DNA of 16,658 bases from assembly GCA_041748075.1 (NCBI GenBank), contig JBGTDX010000133.1, forward strand, positions 1 to 16,658, read 5' to 3'. A model generated the notes under the pieces. It was not told the DNA's origin. It saw nothing but the letters and a program-made list of their open reading frames with translations, and did no database searches. This document shows positions 1-6,141 of the stretch, in pieces. This stretch comes from JBGSYJ01 sp041748075. Its GTDB lineage: Bacteria; Acidobacteriota; Thermoanaerobaculia; Gp7-AA8. Position 1 is the stretch's first letter. Each line of letters opens with the position of its first letter. Made by a program: the position numbers and the translations under genes.

Positions 1-117
1 GGCTCATCTCCAGAAACTACTGAAAACACCGGGACTCGACACTCCTTCGCCTTGGCGGCTTCGTCGAGCCCTCAACCCCATCCCAGCGTGATTCGCACTC
101 CAACTGAGGTTTTACGG
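1..117. other. 5' flank without a recognisable gene; nested hairpin
   Basis: I see no coding sequence in this leftmost stretch. It holds an imperfect nested inverted repeat: CTCGAC at 35-40 pairs with GTCGAG at 63-68, and inside it CGCC at 48-51 pairs with GGCG at 54-57 across a TT loop. It could be the terminator of a gene lying to the left or a small intergenic palindrome. No T-tract follows, so a classical intrinsic terminator is not supported. Confidence 0.3.
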
Positions 118-155
118 TTCAACATTCAACATTCAACATTCAACATTCAACATTC
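118..155. repeat. Tandem array of the 7-bp unit TTCAACA (five copies) before lipA
   Basis: Five perfect tandem copies of TTCAACA occupy 118-152, followed by a partial TTC. The array ends 19 bp before the lipA ATG, so it lies in the probable leader or promoter. On the minus strand the unit reads TGTTGAA. The same unit recurs at 5288-5301, 5337-5350, 6118-6131, 12609-12622 and 12671-12684, always outside genes, which makes this one member of a dispersed family. Seven is not a multiple of three, so the array changes frame at every unit. Its function is unknown. Confidence 0.9.
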
Positions 156-174
156 CGTCTCTTGAACAGTCCCA

Positions 175-1068
175 ATGACGATCACCCTCCCGACCCCCGC
201 CCGCCCCCGTCTCCCGGAGTGGATCCGGGAGAAGAAGCTGAATCTCGAGAAGCTGCACGAGATCAAAACGCTCTTCCGCGAAAAGTCGCTGCACAGTGTG
301 TGTGAATCGCTCGCGTGCCCTAACCGGACCGAGTGCTTCTCGCGCGGCACGGCGACCTTCATGATTCTCGGCGACGTCTGCACGCGCGCGTGCGGATTCT
401 GCAACGTCACGACAGGTCTTCCCTACGCACCACCATCCCTGGATGAGCCAGCCTCGGTTGCGCAGGCAGCGAAGACGATGAATCTCCGGCATGTCGTCGT
501 TACAGCCGTAACGCGCGACGATCTGCCCGACGGTGGCGCGGAGCAATTCGCCCGTACGATCGCCGAGCTGCGGCTGGCCCTTCCGGACGCTGCGCTCGAA
601 GTACTCACTTCCGACTTCCGCGGGAACCTCGATGCAGTCGAGACCGTCGTTCGTGCACGGCCCGACTACTACAACCACAACGTCGAAACGGTACCGAGGC
701 TGTATCGTCACGTGCGGCCCGGCTCACGCTTCGAGCGCTCGCTCTCGGTGCTGGCACACGCGAAAGCTCTCGATCCGGAAATCATTACCAAGTCAGGTCT
801 GATGCTCGGTCTCGGAGAAAAGCGCGAAGAGGTGATCGACGTGATGCAACGACTTCTCGACGCACATTGCGAGATTCTCACGATCGGCCAGTACCTGCAG
901 CCGAAGCGGGACAAGCTCGACGTGGTGGAGTATGTCGAGCCCGCGGTGTTCGAAGAGTACCGCATCATCGGCGAAGATCTGGGGTTTGCGCGGGTCTTCT
1001 CCGGACCGTTCGTCCGCTCTTCGTACATGGCGGACCTGGTCGCTCATGAGGCGGCGCAGCATTCCTGA
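175..1068 (+). CDS. lipA: Lipoyl synthase (radical SAM)
   Basis: LipA inserts two sulfurs into octanoyl groups attached to lipoyl domains (E2 subunits of 2-oxoacid dehydrogenases, glycine cleavage H protein), completing lipoate synthesis in the cytoplasm. The 297-residue product has normal family length. The auxiliary cluster motif CX4CX5C is at C43, C48 and C54. The radical SAM motif CX3CX2C is at C69, C73 and C76, inside CTRACGFC. The C-terminal RSSY at 281-284 is the conserved serine-containing motif that ligates the auxiliary cluster. The ATG at 175 has no clear Shine-Dalgarno sequence and sits just after the heptamer array. No octanoyltransferase gene lipB is present in the window. The xerD-like gene starts 5 bp downstream, so the two are probably co-transcribed. 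Confidence 0.97.
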   Translation: MTITLPTPARPRLPEWIREKKLNLEKLHEIKTLFREKSLHSVCESLACPNRTECFSRGTATFMILGDVCTRACGFCNVTTGLPYAPPSLDEPASVAQAAKTMNLRHVVVTAVTRDDLPDGGAEQFARTIAELRLALPDAALEVLTSDFRGNLDAVETVVRARPDYYNHNVETVPRLYRHVRPGSRFERSLSVLAHAKALDPEIITKSGLMLGLGEKREEVIDVMQRLLDAHCEILTIGQYLQPKRDKLDVVEYVEPAVFEEYRIIGEDLGFARVFSGPFVRSSYMADLVAHEAAQHS

Positions 1069-1073
1069 AGCTC

Positions 1074-2009
1074 ATGGCAAAATCTCCACGCAGCGACAAT
1101 CCCGAGAAGAAGGAAACGGGCCCTTTTTTCGTCACGTTCCTTCCGATCTATCTCGACTATATCGTCGTGGAAAAAGGTCTCGCGAAGAATTCGGTCGAGT
1201 CGTACGCGCGCGATCTGCGGCAGTTCGGCCACTACCTGGCTGAGCTCCCGGTCGAGCTGGAGAAAGTAGAGCGTCTCCATCTGGTGCGCTACTTTCAACA
1301 CCTCCGCGGCGCGGGCATCTCCGCGCGATCCGTGGCTCGGGCGCTCGCGGCAATTCGAGGCATGTTCCGCTTCCTCGTAAGCGAAAAGCACCTCGAGAAC
1401 GATCCGACAGAGAATCTCGAGAACCCGCGGATCTGGTCGTCGCTGCCGAAATCGCTGCAGGCCTTCGAGGTCGAAGCGCTGCTCGCTGCGCCGGATGTCT
1501 CGACGACCGTCGGGCTGCGCGACAAGGCAATCATCGAGTTGCTGTATGCGACAGGCCTGCGGGTGAGCGAATTGATTCACGTGAAGCTGGAAGACATCGT
1601 CATGGATGCCGGATATCTGAGAACCATGGGAAAGGGCTCGAAGGAGCGGATCGTCCCGTTCGGTGATTCGGCTCGCGAGGCGATCCTCCGGTGGCTCGAG
1701 GGAGGCAGAGCAGAATTCGATCGAGGGATCGACGCCAGTCTGTTTCTATCGAACCGCGGACGCGGCCTGTCGCGGCAGTCGATCTGGCTTCGCATCGAAA
1801 AGTACGTCCGCGAAGCGGGGATCTCGACGCACATCTCGCCCCACATGCTCCGCCATTCGTTTGCGACGCACCTGCTCGAGAACGGCGCCGACCTGCGCTC
1901 GGTCCAGATGATGCTCGGACACTCCGATATTTCCACGACACAGATCTACACGCATATTTCGAAGGCGCGGCTTCAGAAGATGTACGACACCTTCCATCCG
2001 CGAGCGTGA
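1074..2009 (+). CDS. xerD: Tyrosine recombinase, XerD type
   Basis: This is a 311-residue site-specific recombinase of the kind that resolves chromosome dimers at dif together with a Xer partner and FtsK. The N-terminal SAM-like core-binding domain covers about residues 17-108 and the catalytic domain about 125-305. The catalytic set is complete: R163 in ATGLRVSEL, K187 in GKGSKER, H257 and R260 in HMLRHSFATHLL, H283 in LGHSD, and nucleophile Y292 in TQIYTHI. The ending FHPRA resembles XerD more than XerC. It lies 5 bp after lipA with no strong ribosome site of its own, which suggests translational coupling. A phage or integron integrase is unlikely, because the length is that of a bare Xer protein and no att-like repeats or phage genes flank it. 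The choice of XerD over XerC is from motif resemblance only. Confidence 0.9.
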   Translation: MAKSPRSDNPEKKETGPFFVTFLPIYLDYIVVEKGLAKNSVESYARDLRQFGHYLAELPVELEKVERLHLVRYFQHLRGAGISARSVARALAAIRGMFRFLVSEKHLENDPTENLENPRIWSSLPKSLQAFEVEALLAAPDVSTTVGLRDKAIIELLYATGLRVSELIHVKLEDIVMDAGYLRTMGKGSKERIVPFGDSAREAILRWLEGGRAEFDRGIDASLFLSNRGRGLSRQSIWLRIEKYVREAGISTHISPHMLRHSFATHLLENGADLRSVQMMLGHSDISTTQIYTHISKARLQKMYDTFHPRA

Positions 2010-2034
2010 ATCGGGCCGGACGCCGTCGTGCTCC

Positions 2035-2221
2035 CCCTCTCCCCGCGAAGTCGGGGAGAGGGTGGCGCGCGGAATTCGCGCAGACCTTGAAGTCTTGCGA
2101 GATCGCCGCGCGCCGGGAGAGGGGCGTCGGGGGCTTGCTGCTCTCTTGGCGGTCGGCTGCATTCGAATTGCCTGCGCGGCCCCTCTCCCCTGCCCCTCTC
2201 CCCGTTCACACGGGGAGAGGG
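2035..2221. repeat. Cluster of GC-rich palindromic repeats (CCCTCTCCCCG / CGGGGAGAGGG)
   Basis: Two perfect 11-bp stems with 6-nt loops are present: 2035-2045 with 2052-2062, and 2194-2204 with 2211-2221. A third long-range pair is GGGAGAGGGGC at 2115-2125 with GCCCCTCTCCC at 2179-2189. There are thus six arms in alternating orientation, arranged like a REP/BIME cluster. Similar CCCTCTCCCC palindromes are familiar intergenic repeats of GC-rich bacteria. No transposase that might mobilise them is in the window. The first stem, starting 26 bp after the xerD stop, may also act as a transcript end or stabiliser, though no T-run follows it. Confidence 0.85.
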
Positions 2222-2283
2222 AATGTGCGCCCTGCCGACGGCGGACCACAGCCGTCGCATCGACACCCTCCCCCTCCCAGGGG

Positions 2284-2305
2284 CATAATCTCCCTCATAC
2301 GAGGG
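2284..2305 (+). promoter_or_regulatory. Possible -10 box and start-proximal hairpin of the transglycosylase gene
   Basis: CATAAT at 2284-2289 resembles a sigma-70 -10 hexamer. No convincing -35 was found at the usual distance. A small hairpin, CCCTC 2292-2296 with GAGGG 2301-2305 and loop ATAC, follows. GAGGG is also the only purine-rich stretch before the ATG at 2318 and would be sequestered by the hairpin. Its 12-nt spacing is long for a ribosome site, so this is weak. Confidence 0.25.
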
Positions 2306-2317
2306 TTACCGCCACCG

Positions 2318-3046
2318 ATGCCGAGACTGACACGACCAGCCCTCTTCGCCGCCGCGCTCGCTTTCGCGGCGTCGTCGCTTTCCGCGGAGATCATCCTCCT
2401 GACGAATGGCCGCACGCTGAAGGTCGTCGAGCACCTCGCCCTGGAAGACACCATGGAACTGCTCCTCCCGGGCGGCGGGCGCTTGTCCATTCCCATCGAC
2501 CGCGTCGAGCGCGTCCTCGACGATGAGATCGAGATGCTCCCCGAGGTCCCGTCCATCGACAGCCCCTCAGGATCGCTCGCGGTCGTTTTCCCGAACCGCT
2601 CCTGGTCATTCAGCGACGAGAGCAAGCCGATGTTCAAATCGAAGTACGACGAAACGATCATCGCGGCCGGCAGGAAGTTCAACGTCGACGCGGCCCTTGT
2701 CTCGGCCGTGATCAAGGCCGAATCCAACTACAACTCGAAGGCCGTATCGCATAAAGGGGCGCGCGGACTGATGCAGCTCATGCCGGCAACGGCAAAGCGC
2801 TTCGGCGTGACCGACTCATTCGATCCGGTTGCGAACATCCACGGCGGAACGCGGTACCTCCGCTGGCTGCTCGACAAATTCGAAGGCAATGCCGATCATG
2901 CGGTCGCCGCTTACAACGCCGGCGAAGGAAACGTCTGGAAGTACAAAGGCGTGCCGCCATTCCGCGAGACGAATCAGTACATCCGCAGGATCGCAGCGCA
3001 TTTCCGGCCGGCGACGCCGGCTGCGATCTCCGTCTCCGCCCGCTGA
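2318..3046 (+). CDS. Secreted lytic transglycosylase (SLT domain)
   Basis: This 242-residue protein is predicted to cleave the MurNAc-GlcNAc bond of peptidoglycan in the periplasm, forming 1,6-anhydro ends. A signal peptide spans about residues 1-23, with a likely cut after SLSA. Residues 24-70 form a small beta-rich segment, LLTNGRTLKVVEHL through IPIDRVERV, not part of the SLT fold. The SLT/goose-lysozyme-like domain runs from about 105 to 230. It has catalytic E135 in IKAESNYN, then GARGLMQLMPATA at 147-159 and AAYNAGEGNVWKYKG at 197-211, all family hallmarks. The frame is open far upstream, but the ATG at 2318 is the one that gives a signal peptide. The gene faces glgX across 46 bp. The exact transglycosylase subfamily cannot be fixed by eye. 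Confidence 0.9.
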   Translation: MPRLTRPALFAAALAFAASSLSAEIILLTNGRTLKVVEHLALEDTMELLLPGGGRLSIPIDRVERVLDDEIEMLPEVPSIDSPSGSLAVVFPNRSWSFSDESKPMFKSKYDETIIAAGRKFNVDAALVSAVIKAESNYNSKAVSHKGARGLMQLMPATAKRFGVTDSFDPVANIHGGTRYLRWLLDKFEGNADHAVAAYNAGEGNVWKYKGVPPFRETNQYIRRIAAHFRPATPAAISVSAR

Positions 3047-3066
3047 CTCACCGACCAGACACCCGC

Positions 3067-3087
3067 GTGGCCGAAACAATCGGCCAC
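3067..3087. terminator. Hairpin between convergent genes
   Basis: GTGGCCG at 3067-3073 pairs perfectly with CGGCCAC at 3081-3087 across a 7-nt loop. It sits in the 46-bp gap between the stops of the transglycosylase gene (+) and glgX (-), where a bidirectional terminator would be expected. There is no T-tract on either side, so termination is an inference from position and symmetry. Confidence 0.5.
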
Positions 3088-3092
3088 ACCAG

Positions 3093-5213
3093 TCAGCCGC
3101 TCCGCATCACGCGCGTCGATCTCGGCTTCAGGTGCAACCAGGGATCGGGAATCACAACCTCGCTTCCCTCATTCGCGATGTCACCGGGCGAATCCGCCGC
3201 CGTGTCGATGAGCGAGAGCCAACTCTGGCCCGGCGCCGGTTCCGGCAGCTCGAAGTCCACGACATCATCCGAGTTGTTGAACGCCATGTAGACGTCGCAA
3301 TCGGGGCTCGATGCATGCTCTCCGGCGAGGTGCATCGCCAGCGTGCGCGCGCCATCGCTCCAGTCGGGAGCTCCGAGCCTGGTGCCGTGCCACATGACGT
3401 CCGGACGCCAGTGCACGCCCCGCTCGCCGGTGAGAAACGAGGTCCGGCGAAGAACGGGATGCGCGCGCCGGAACGCGATCACGCCGCGAACGAAACGGAG
3501 AAGCGGCGCATTCGAGCCGGCGAGACTCCAGTCGAACCAGCTCACCTCGTTGTCCTGGCAGTACGCGTTGTTGTTGCCCCGCTGCGTTCTGCCGAATTCG
3601 TCGCCGCCGAGGAGCATCGGGACGCCCTGGGAGAAAAAAAGAATCGTGATGAAGTTCCTGATCTGCCGGGCGCGAAGACGAAGCACCTCGGGGTCATCCG
3701 TGGGTCCCTCGATTCCGCAGTTCCAGCTGCAGTTGTCGTTCGACCCATCGGTGTTGTTCTCGCCATTCGCGAGATTGTGCTTCTCGTTGTACGAGACGAG
3801 ATCCGCGAGAGTGAACCCGTCGTGGGCGGTAACGAAGTTGACCGAGTGAATGGGCGTGCGGCCCGAGGCGGCGTAGATGTCGGAGCTGCCACTCAGACGG
3901 CTCGCGAGCTTACCCGTGACTCCCGGCTCTCCACGCACGAATCGCCGCACATCATCGCGATAGGCGCCGTTCCACTCGGCCCACCGTCCCCACGACGGAA
4001 ACGTTCCCACCTGGTAGAGTCCTGCCGCATCCCAGGCTTCCGCGATCACCGTTACGTCGGCCAGGATCGGATCGACGGCGATCCGTTCAATGAGAGGCGG
4101 ATTTGCGAGCACCTCGCCGTCCCGCCCCCGTCCGAGGATGGATGCGAGATCGAATCGAAATCCGTCGACCTGCATCTCGGAGACCCAGTACCTCAGGGCA
4201 TCGAGCACATGCTCGCGCACCACGGGATGATTGCAGTTCAGCGTGTTGCCGCAGCCGGAGTAGTCGAGATACGCACCGCTCACCGGATCGAGCATGTAGT
4301 ACACGCGGTTGTCGATTCCCCGGAACGAGTACGTCGGATCCTGTGGGCGTCCTTTGACCTCCGCGGTGTGGTTGAACACGACGTCGAGAAAGACTTCGAT
4401 GCCGGCCCGATGCAGCTCGCGCACGAGCGTTTTGACTTCAGCAACCTGGGCGCCCTCATCGCCGTTCGCCGCGAAGCCCGCCTTCGGCGCGAAGAAACAG
4501 ATCGGGCTGTAGCCCCAGAGGTTCCGGAGAAACTCCCCCGTCTCAGGGTTGTAACGGTTCAACTCGTTCTCGTCGAAATCGTAGATCGGAAGAAGCTCGA
4601 CGGTGGTGATTCCCAGCTCTTTCAGCCAGGGGATCTTCTCGATGAATCCGGAGTATGTGCCAGGTGCTACAACTCCGGAAGAGGCATCGCGGGTGAAGCC
4701 GCGAACATTCACTTCGTAGATGACCTTGCTCTCGATCGGCACGGCGGGAGGGCGGACATGCTGCCAGTCGAACCCGTTATCGACCGAAAGAGAGAGCCGC
4801 CGCGCGCGGCCGCCGGAGGCGCCTTCTTCGCGATCAGTCAGATCTCCCCATACGTTCCCGCCCGTCAGGGCCCGCGCGTACGGATCGATCAGCACAATCG
4901 AGGGATCGAAACGGTCGAGTTGATCGGAGATCTGTTCGTCACGATCCATCCGCCACGCGTACCGGATCGGACCGACTAGTCCATCGATGGCGATGTGCCA
5001 GACGTGGCCCGTACGGTTCCAGTCTCGATCGAGCGGCAGCTCGAGCTTTTTCTGATGATCACCGGGGGCGAACAGCACGATGCGAACCTCGGTCGCGCGG
5101 CTCGAGAAGACGGAGAAGTTCAACCCGCGCTTCGTTACGCTCACACCGAGTGGAAGAGGACGGCCGGCGCAGACCTCGAAGTCGGGCCCCACCAGGTCGA
5201 GTGGCTTGGTCAT
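3093..5213 (-). CDS. glgX: Glycogen debranching enzyme / isoamylase-type GH13
   Basis: The enzyme hydrolyses alpha-1,6 branch linkages of glycogen or limit dextrins in the cytoplasm. The product is 706 residues, normal for GlgX. An N-terminal CBM48-like domain covers about 15-115 and the GH13 barrel about 160-560. Motifs seen: region I DVVFNHT 277-283; region II GFRFDLASIL with nucleophile D355; region III IAEAWD with acid/base E392; region IV NFVTAHDGFT with D465 as transition-state stabiliser; then NEKHNLANGENNTDG, characteristic of GlgX/isoamylase. The frame is open 46 codons further upstream, but that part runs through intergenic repeats and low-similarity sequence. The ATG at 5213, starting MTKPLDLVGP, is preferred although its Shine-Dalgarno is weak. 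No other glycogen gene adjoins it. Trehalose-operon TreX is an alternative name for the same family. Confidence 0.94.
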   Translation of the reverse strand: MTKPLDLVGPDFEVCAGRPLPLGVSVTKRGLNFSVFSSRATEVRIVLFAPGDHQKKLELPLDRDWNRTGHVWHIAIDGLVGPIRYAWRMDRDEQISDQLDRFDPSIVLIDPYARALTGGNVWGDLTDREEGASGGRARRLSLSVDNGFDWQHVRPPAVPIESKVIYEVNVRGFTRDASSGVVAPGTYSGFIEKIPWLKELGITTVELLPIYDFDENELNRYNPETGEFLRNLWGYSPICFFAPKAGFAANGDEGAQVAEVKTLVRELHRAGIEVFLDVVFNHTAEVKGRPQDPTYSFRGIDNRVYYMLDPVSGAYLDYSGCGNTLNCNHPVVREHVLDALRYWVSEMQVDGFRFDLASILGRGRDGEVLANPPLIERIAVDPILADVTVIAEAWDAAGLYQVGTFPSWGRWAEWNGAYRDDVRRFVRGEPGVTGKLASRLSGSSDIYAASGRTPIHSVNFVTAHDGFTLADLVSYNEKHNLANGENNTDGSNDNCSWNCGIEGPTDDPEVLRLRARQIRNFITILFFSQGVPMLLGGDEFGRTQRGNNNAYCQDNEVSWFDWSLAGSNAPLLRFVRGVIAFRRAHPVLRRTSFLTGERGVHWRPDVMWHGTRLGAPDWSDGARTLAMHLAGEHASSPDCDVYMAFNNSDDVVDFELPEPAPGQSWLSLIDTAADSPGDIANEGSEVVIPDPWLHLKPRSTRVMRSG

Positions 5214-5287
5214 GGGAGTAAGCGTAAGGATAAGGGAAAAGGGGATGGGACGCTGGATGAATATTCGAAAGCGAGAAGGGACAGGAA

Positions 5288-5353
5288 TGTTGAGTGTTGA
5301 ATGGAGGTGGGAGCGCCGACCGTGCCCGATGCTGCCTTCAACCTTCAACACTC
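5288..5353. repeat. Inverted pair of TTGAATG-family repeats between glgX and the split-barrel gene
   Basis: TGTTGAG TGTTGAA (5288-5301) faces TTCAACC TTCAACA (5337-5350). The perfect core of the inverted repeat is GAGTGTTGAA 5292-5301 with TTCAACACTC 5344-5353, a 10-bp stem with a 42-nt loop. It lies between two divergently transcribed genes, starting 74 bp upstream of the glgX ATG. It belongs to the same family as the arrays near 118, 6118 and 12609. Confidence 0.8.
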
Positions 5354-5375
5354 CGTCCCCCTTTACTTCCTGTGC

Positions 5376-5381
5376 TATAAA
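5376..5381 (+). promoter_or_regulatory. Possible -10 hexamer TATAAA
   Basis: TATAAA at 5376-5381 is a good -10 match just before the gene starting at 5393. No -35 at standard spacing was found. A start from this box would give a near-leaderless mRNA lacking the AGGG at 5384-5387, so the site may be fortuitous. Confidence 0.25.
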
Positions 5382-5392
5382 CCAGGGCTCCC

Positions 5393-6055
5393 ATGAGCGA
5401 CTTCGAGGCCAGTCCCAGGACCACCGTAAAGCGCCTGCCGGCCCGAGCCGCGTACGACCACGCCTCCGTCTACTCGATCCTCGACGAGGCAGTCGTCTGC
5501 CATGCGGGATTCTCGATCGACGGCAAACCCTTCGTCATTCCGATGACGTATGGGCGACGTGACGACCAGTTGTTTCTTCACGGCTCGGTGGCCAGCAGGC
5601 TTCTCCGCTCTCTGGCAGGCGGAGTCGAAGTCTGCGTGACGGTGACACTCCTCGACGGGCTCGTTCTCGCACGCTCGGCGTTCCATCATTCGATGAACTA
5701 TCGATCTGTCGTCGTCTTCGGAACCGCGCGCGAGATCGCGGATGGAGAGGAGAAGTTCCTGGCGCTCGAGACCATCACCGAGCACATCGCCCCGGGGCGC
5801 TGGTCCGCCTCGCGGCAACCGAATCCGGCGGAGCTGAAGGCAACGACAGTTCTGGCGCTGCCGCTGAAAGAAGCATCCGCGAAGATCCGCACTGGCCCGC
5901 CGAAAGACGACGAGGAAGATTACGAACTGCCGGTATGGGCAGGTGTGGTTCCATTGCGGCTCACCCCTTCACATGCGATCGCGGACGACCGGTTGCATCC
6001 GGACGCTCCGGAACTACCGGCTTCGCTTGCGGGATTCACGAGGGAGAGGAAATAG
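5393..6055 (+). CDS. Pyridoxamine 5'-phosphate oxidase-family flavin-binding protein
   Basis: This 220-residue soluble protein looks like the FMN-binding split-barrel group (Pyridox_oxase_2 / NimA-like). Members bind FMN or related flavins, and most have no proven substrate. The segment from YDHASVYSILDEAVVCH (21-37) through KPFVIPMTYGRRDDQLFLHG (45-64) to HHSMNYRSVVVFGTA (98-112) matches the family's conserved course: N-terminal helix, first strands, and the HSxNYRSV strand. A more variable C-terminal part, 130-215, includes KIRTGPP and PVWAGVVPLRL. The ATG at 5393 is preceded by AGGG at 5384-5387. It is divergent from glgX and stands 86 bp ahead of an unrelated secreted-protein gene. It is probably not true PdxH, because PdxH substrate motifs are not evident. 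Confidence 0.85.
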   Translation: MSDFEASPRTTVKRLPARAAYDHASVYSILDEAVVCHAGFSIDGKPFVIPMTYGRRDDQLFLHGSVASRLLRSLAGGVEVCVTVTLLDGLVLARSAFHHSMNYRSVVVFGTAREIADGEEKFLALETITEHIAPGRWSASRQPNPAELKATTVLALPLKEASAKIRTGPPKDDEEDYELPVWAGVVPLRLTPSHAIADDRLHPDAPELPASLAGFTRERK

Positions 6056-6117
6056 AAACGACAAGACACTCACTGATCGCATTCGTGGCGCGGGGAATAC
6101 AGCGTCGAATATAGAAA

Positions 6118-6131
6118 TGTTGAATGTTGAC
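6118..6131 (+). repeat. Two-unit TTGAATG-family repeat in the leader of the secreted-protein gene
   Basis: TGTTGAA at 6118-6124 is followed by TGTTGAC at 6125-6131, immediately before the GGAGG ribosome site. The repeat creates an in-frame ATG at 6124, six codons ahead of the preferred start at 6142. Confidence 0.7.
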
Positions 6132-6136
6132 GGAGG
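6132..6136 (+). promoter_or_regulatory. Ribosome binding site GGAGG deciding the start at 6142
   Basis: GGAGG at 6132-6136 stands 5 nt before the ATG at 6142. This supports 6142 over the in-frame ATG at 6124, which lies upstream of the GGAGG and inside the repeat. Confidence 0.75.
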
Positions 6137-6141
6137 CGGGT

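Larger units (their letters stand above)
2010..2317. other. 308-bp gene-free spacer occupied by palindromic repeats
   Basis: There is no supported gene between xerD and the lytic transglycosylase. One frame is open through this stretch, but its composition follows the GC-rich palindromes and it has no plausible start. The content is the repeat array at 2035-2221 and, nearer the next gene, a CATAAT hexamer at 2284-2289 and a small hairpin CCCTC/GAGGG at 2292-2305. Confidence 0.7.

Noticed and set aside
118..155. CRISPR array
   Set aside because: The 7-bp units abut with no spacers, and no cas genes are present.
1074..2009. Mobile-element integrase
   Set aside because: The length, all motifs and the C-terminal HPRA match housekeeping XerD, and no phage, integron or att-like features flank it.
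1691..2317. Upstream extension of the transglycosylase frame into xerD and the repeat spacer
   Set aside because: It overlaps the conserved end of xerD and the palindromic repeats. The signal peptide begins at 2318.
2829..4979. Very long open frame on the plus strand opposite glgX (716 codons)
   Set aside because: It is antisense to a fully motif-supported glgX gene. Its composition is that of a mirrored high-GC gene and it shows no domain of its own.
5214..5351. 46-codon N-terminal extension of glgX
   Set aside because: It is encoded by the heptamer repeat region and spacer, and the conserved CBM48 part begins after the ATG at 5213.
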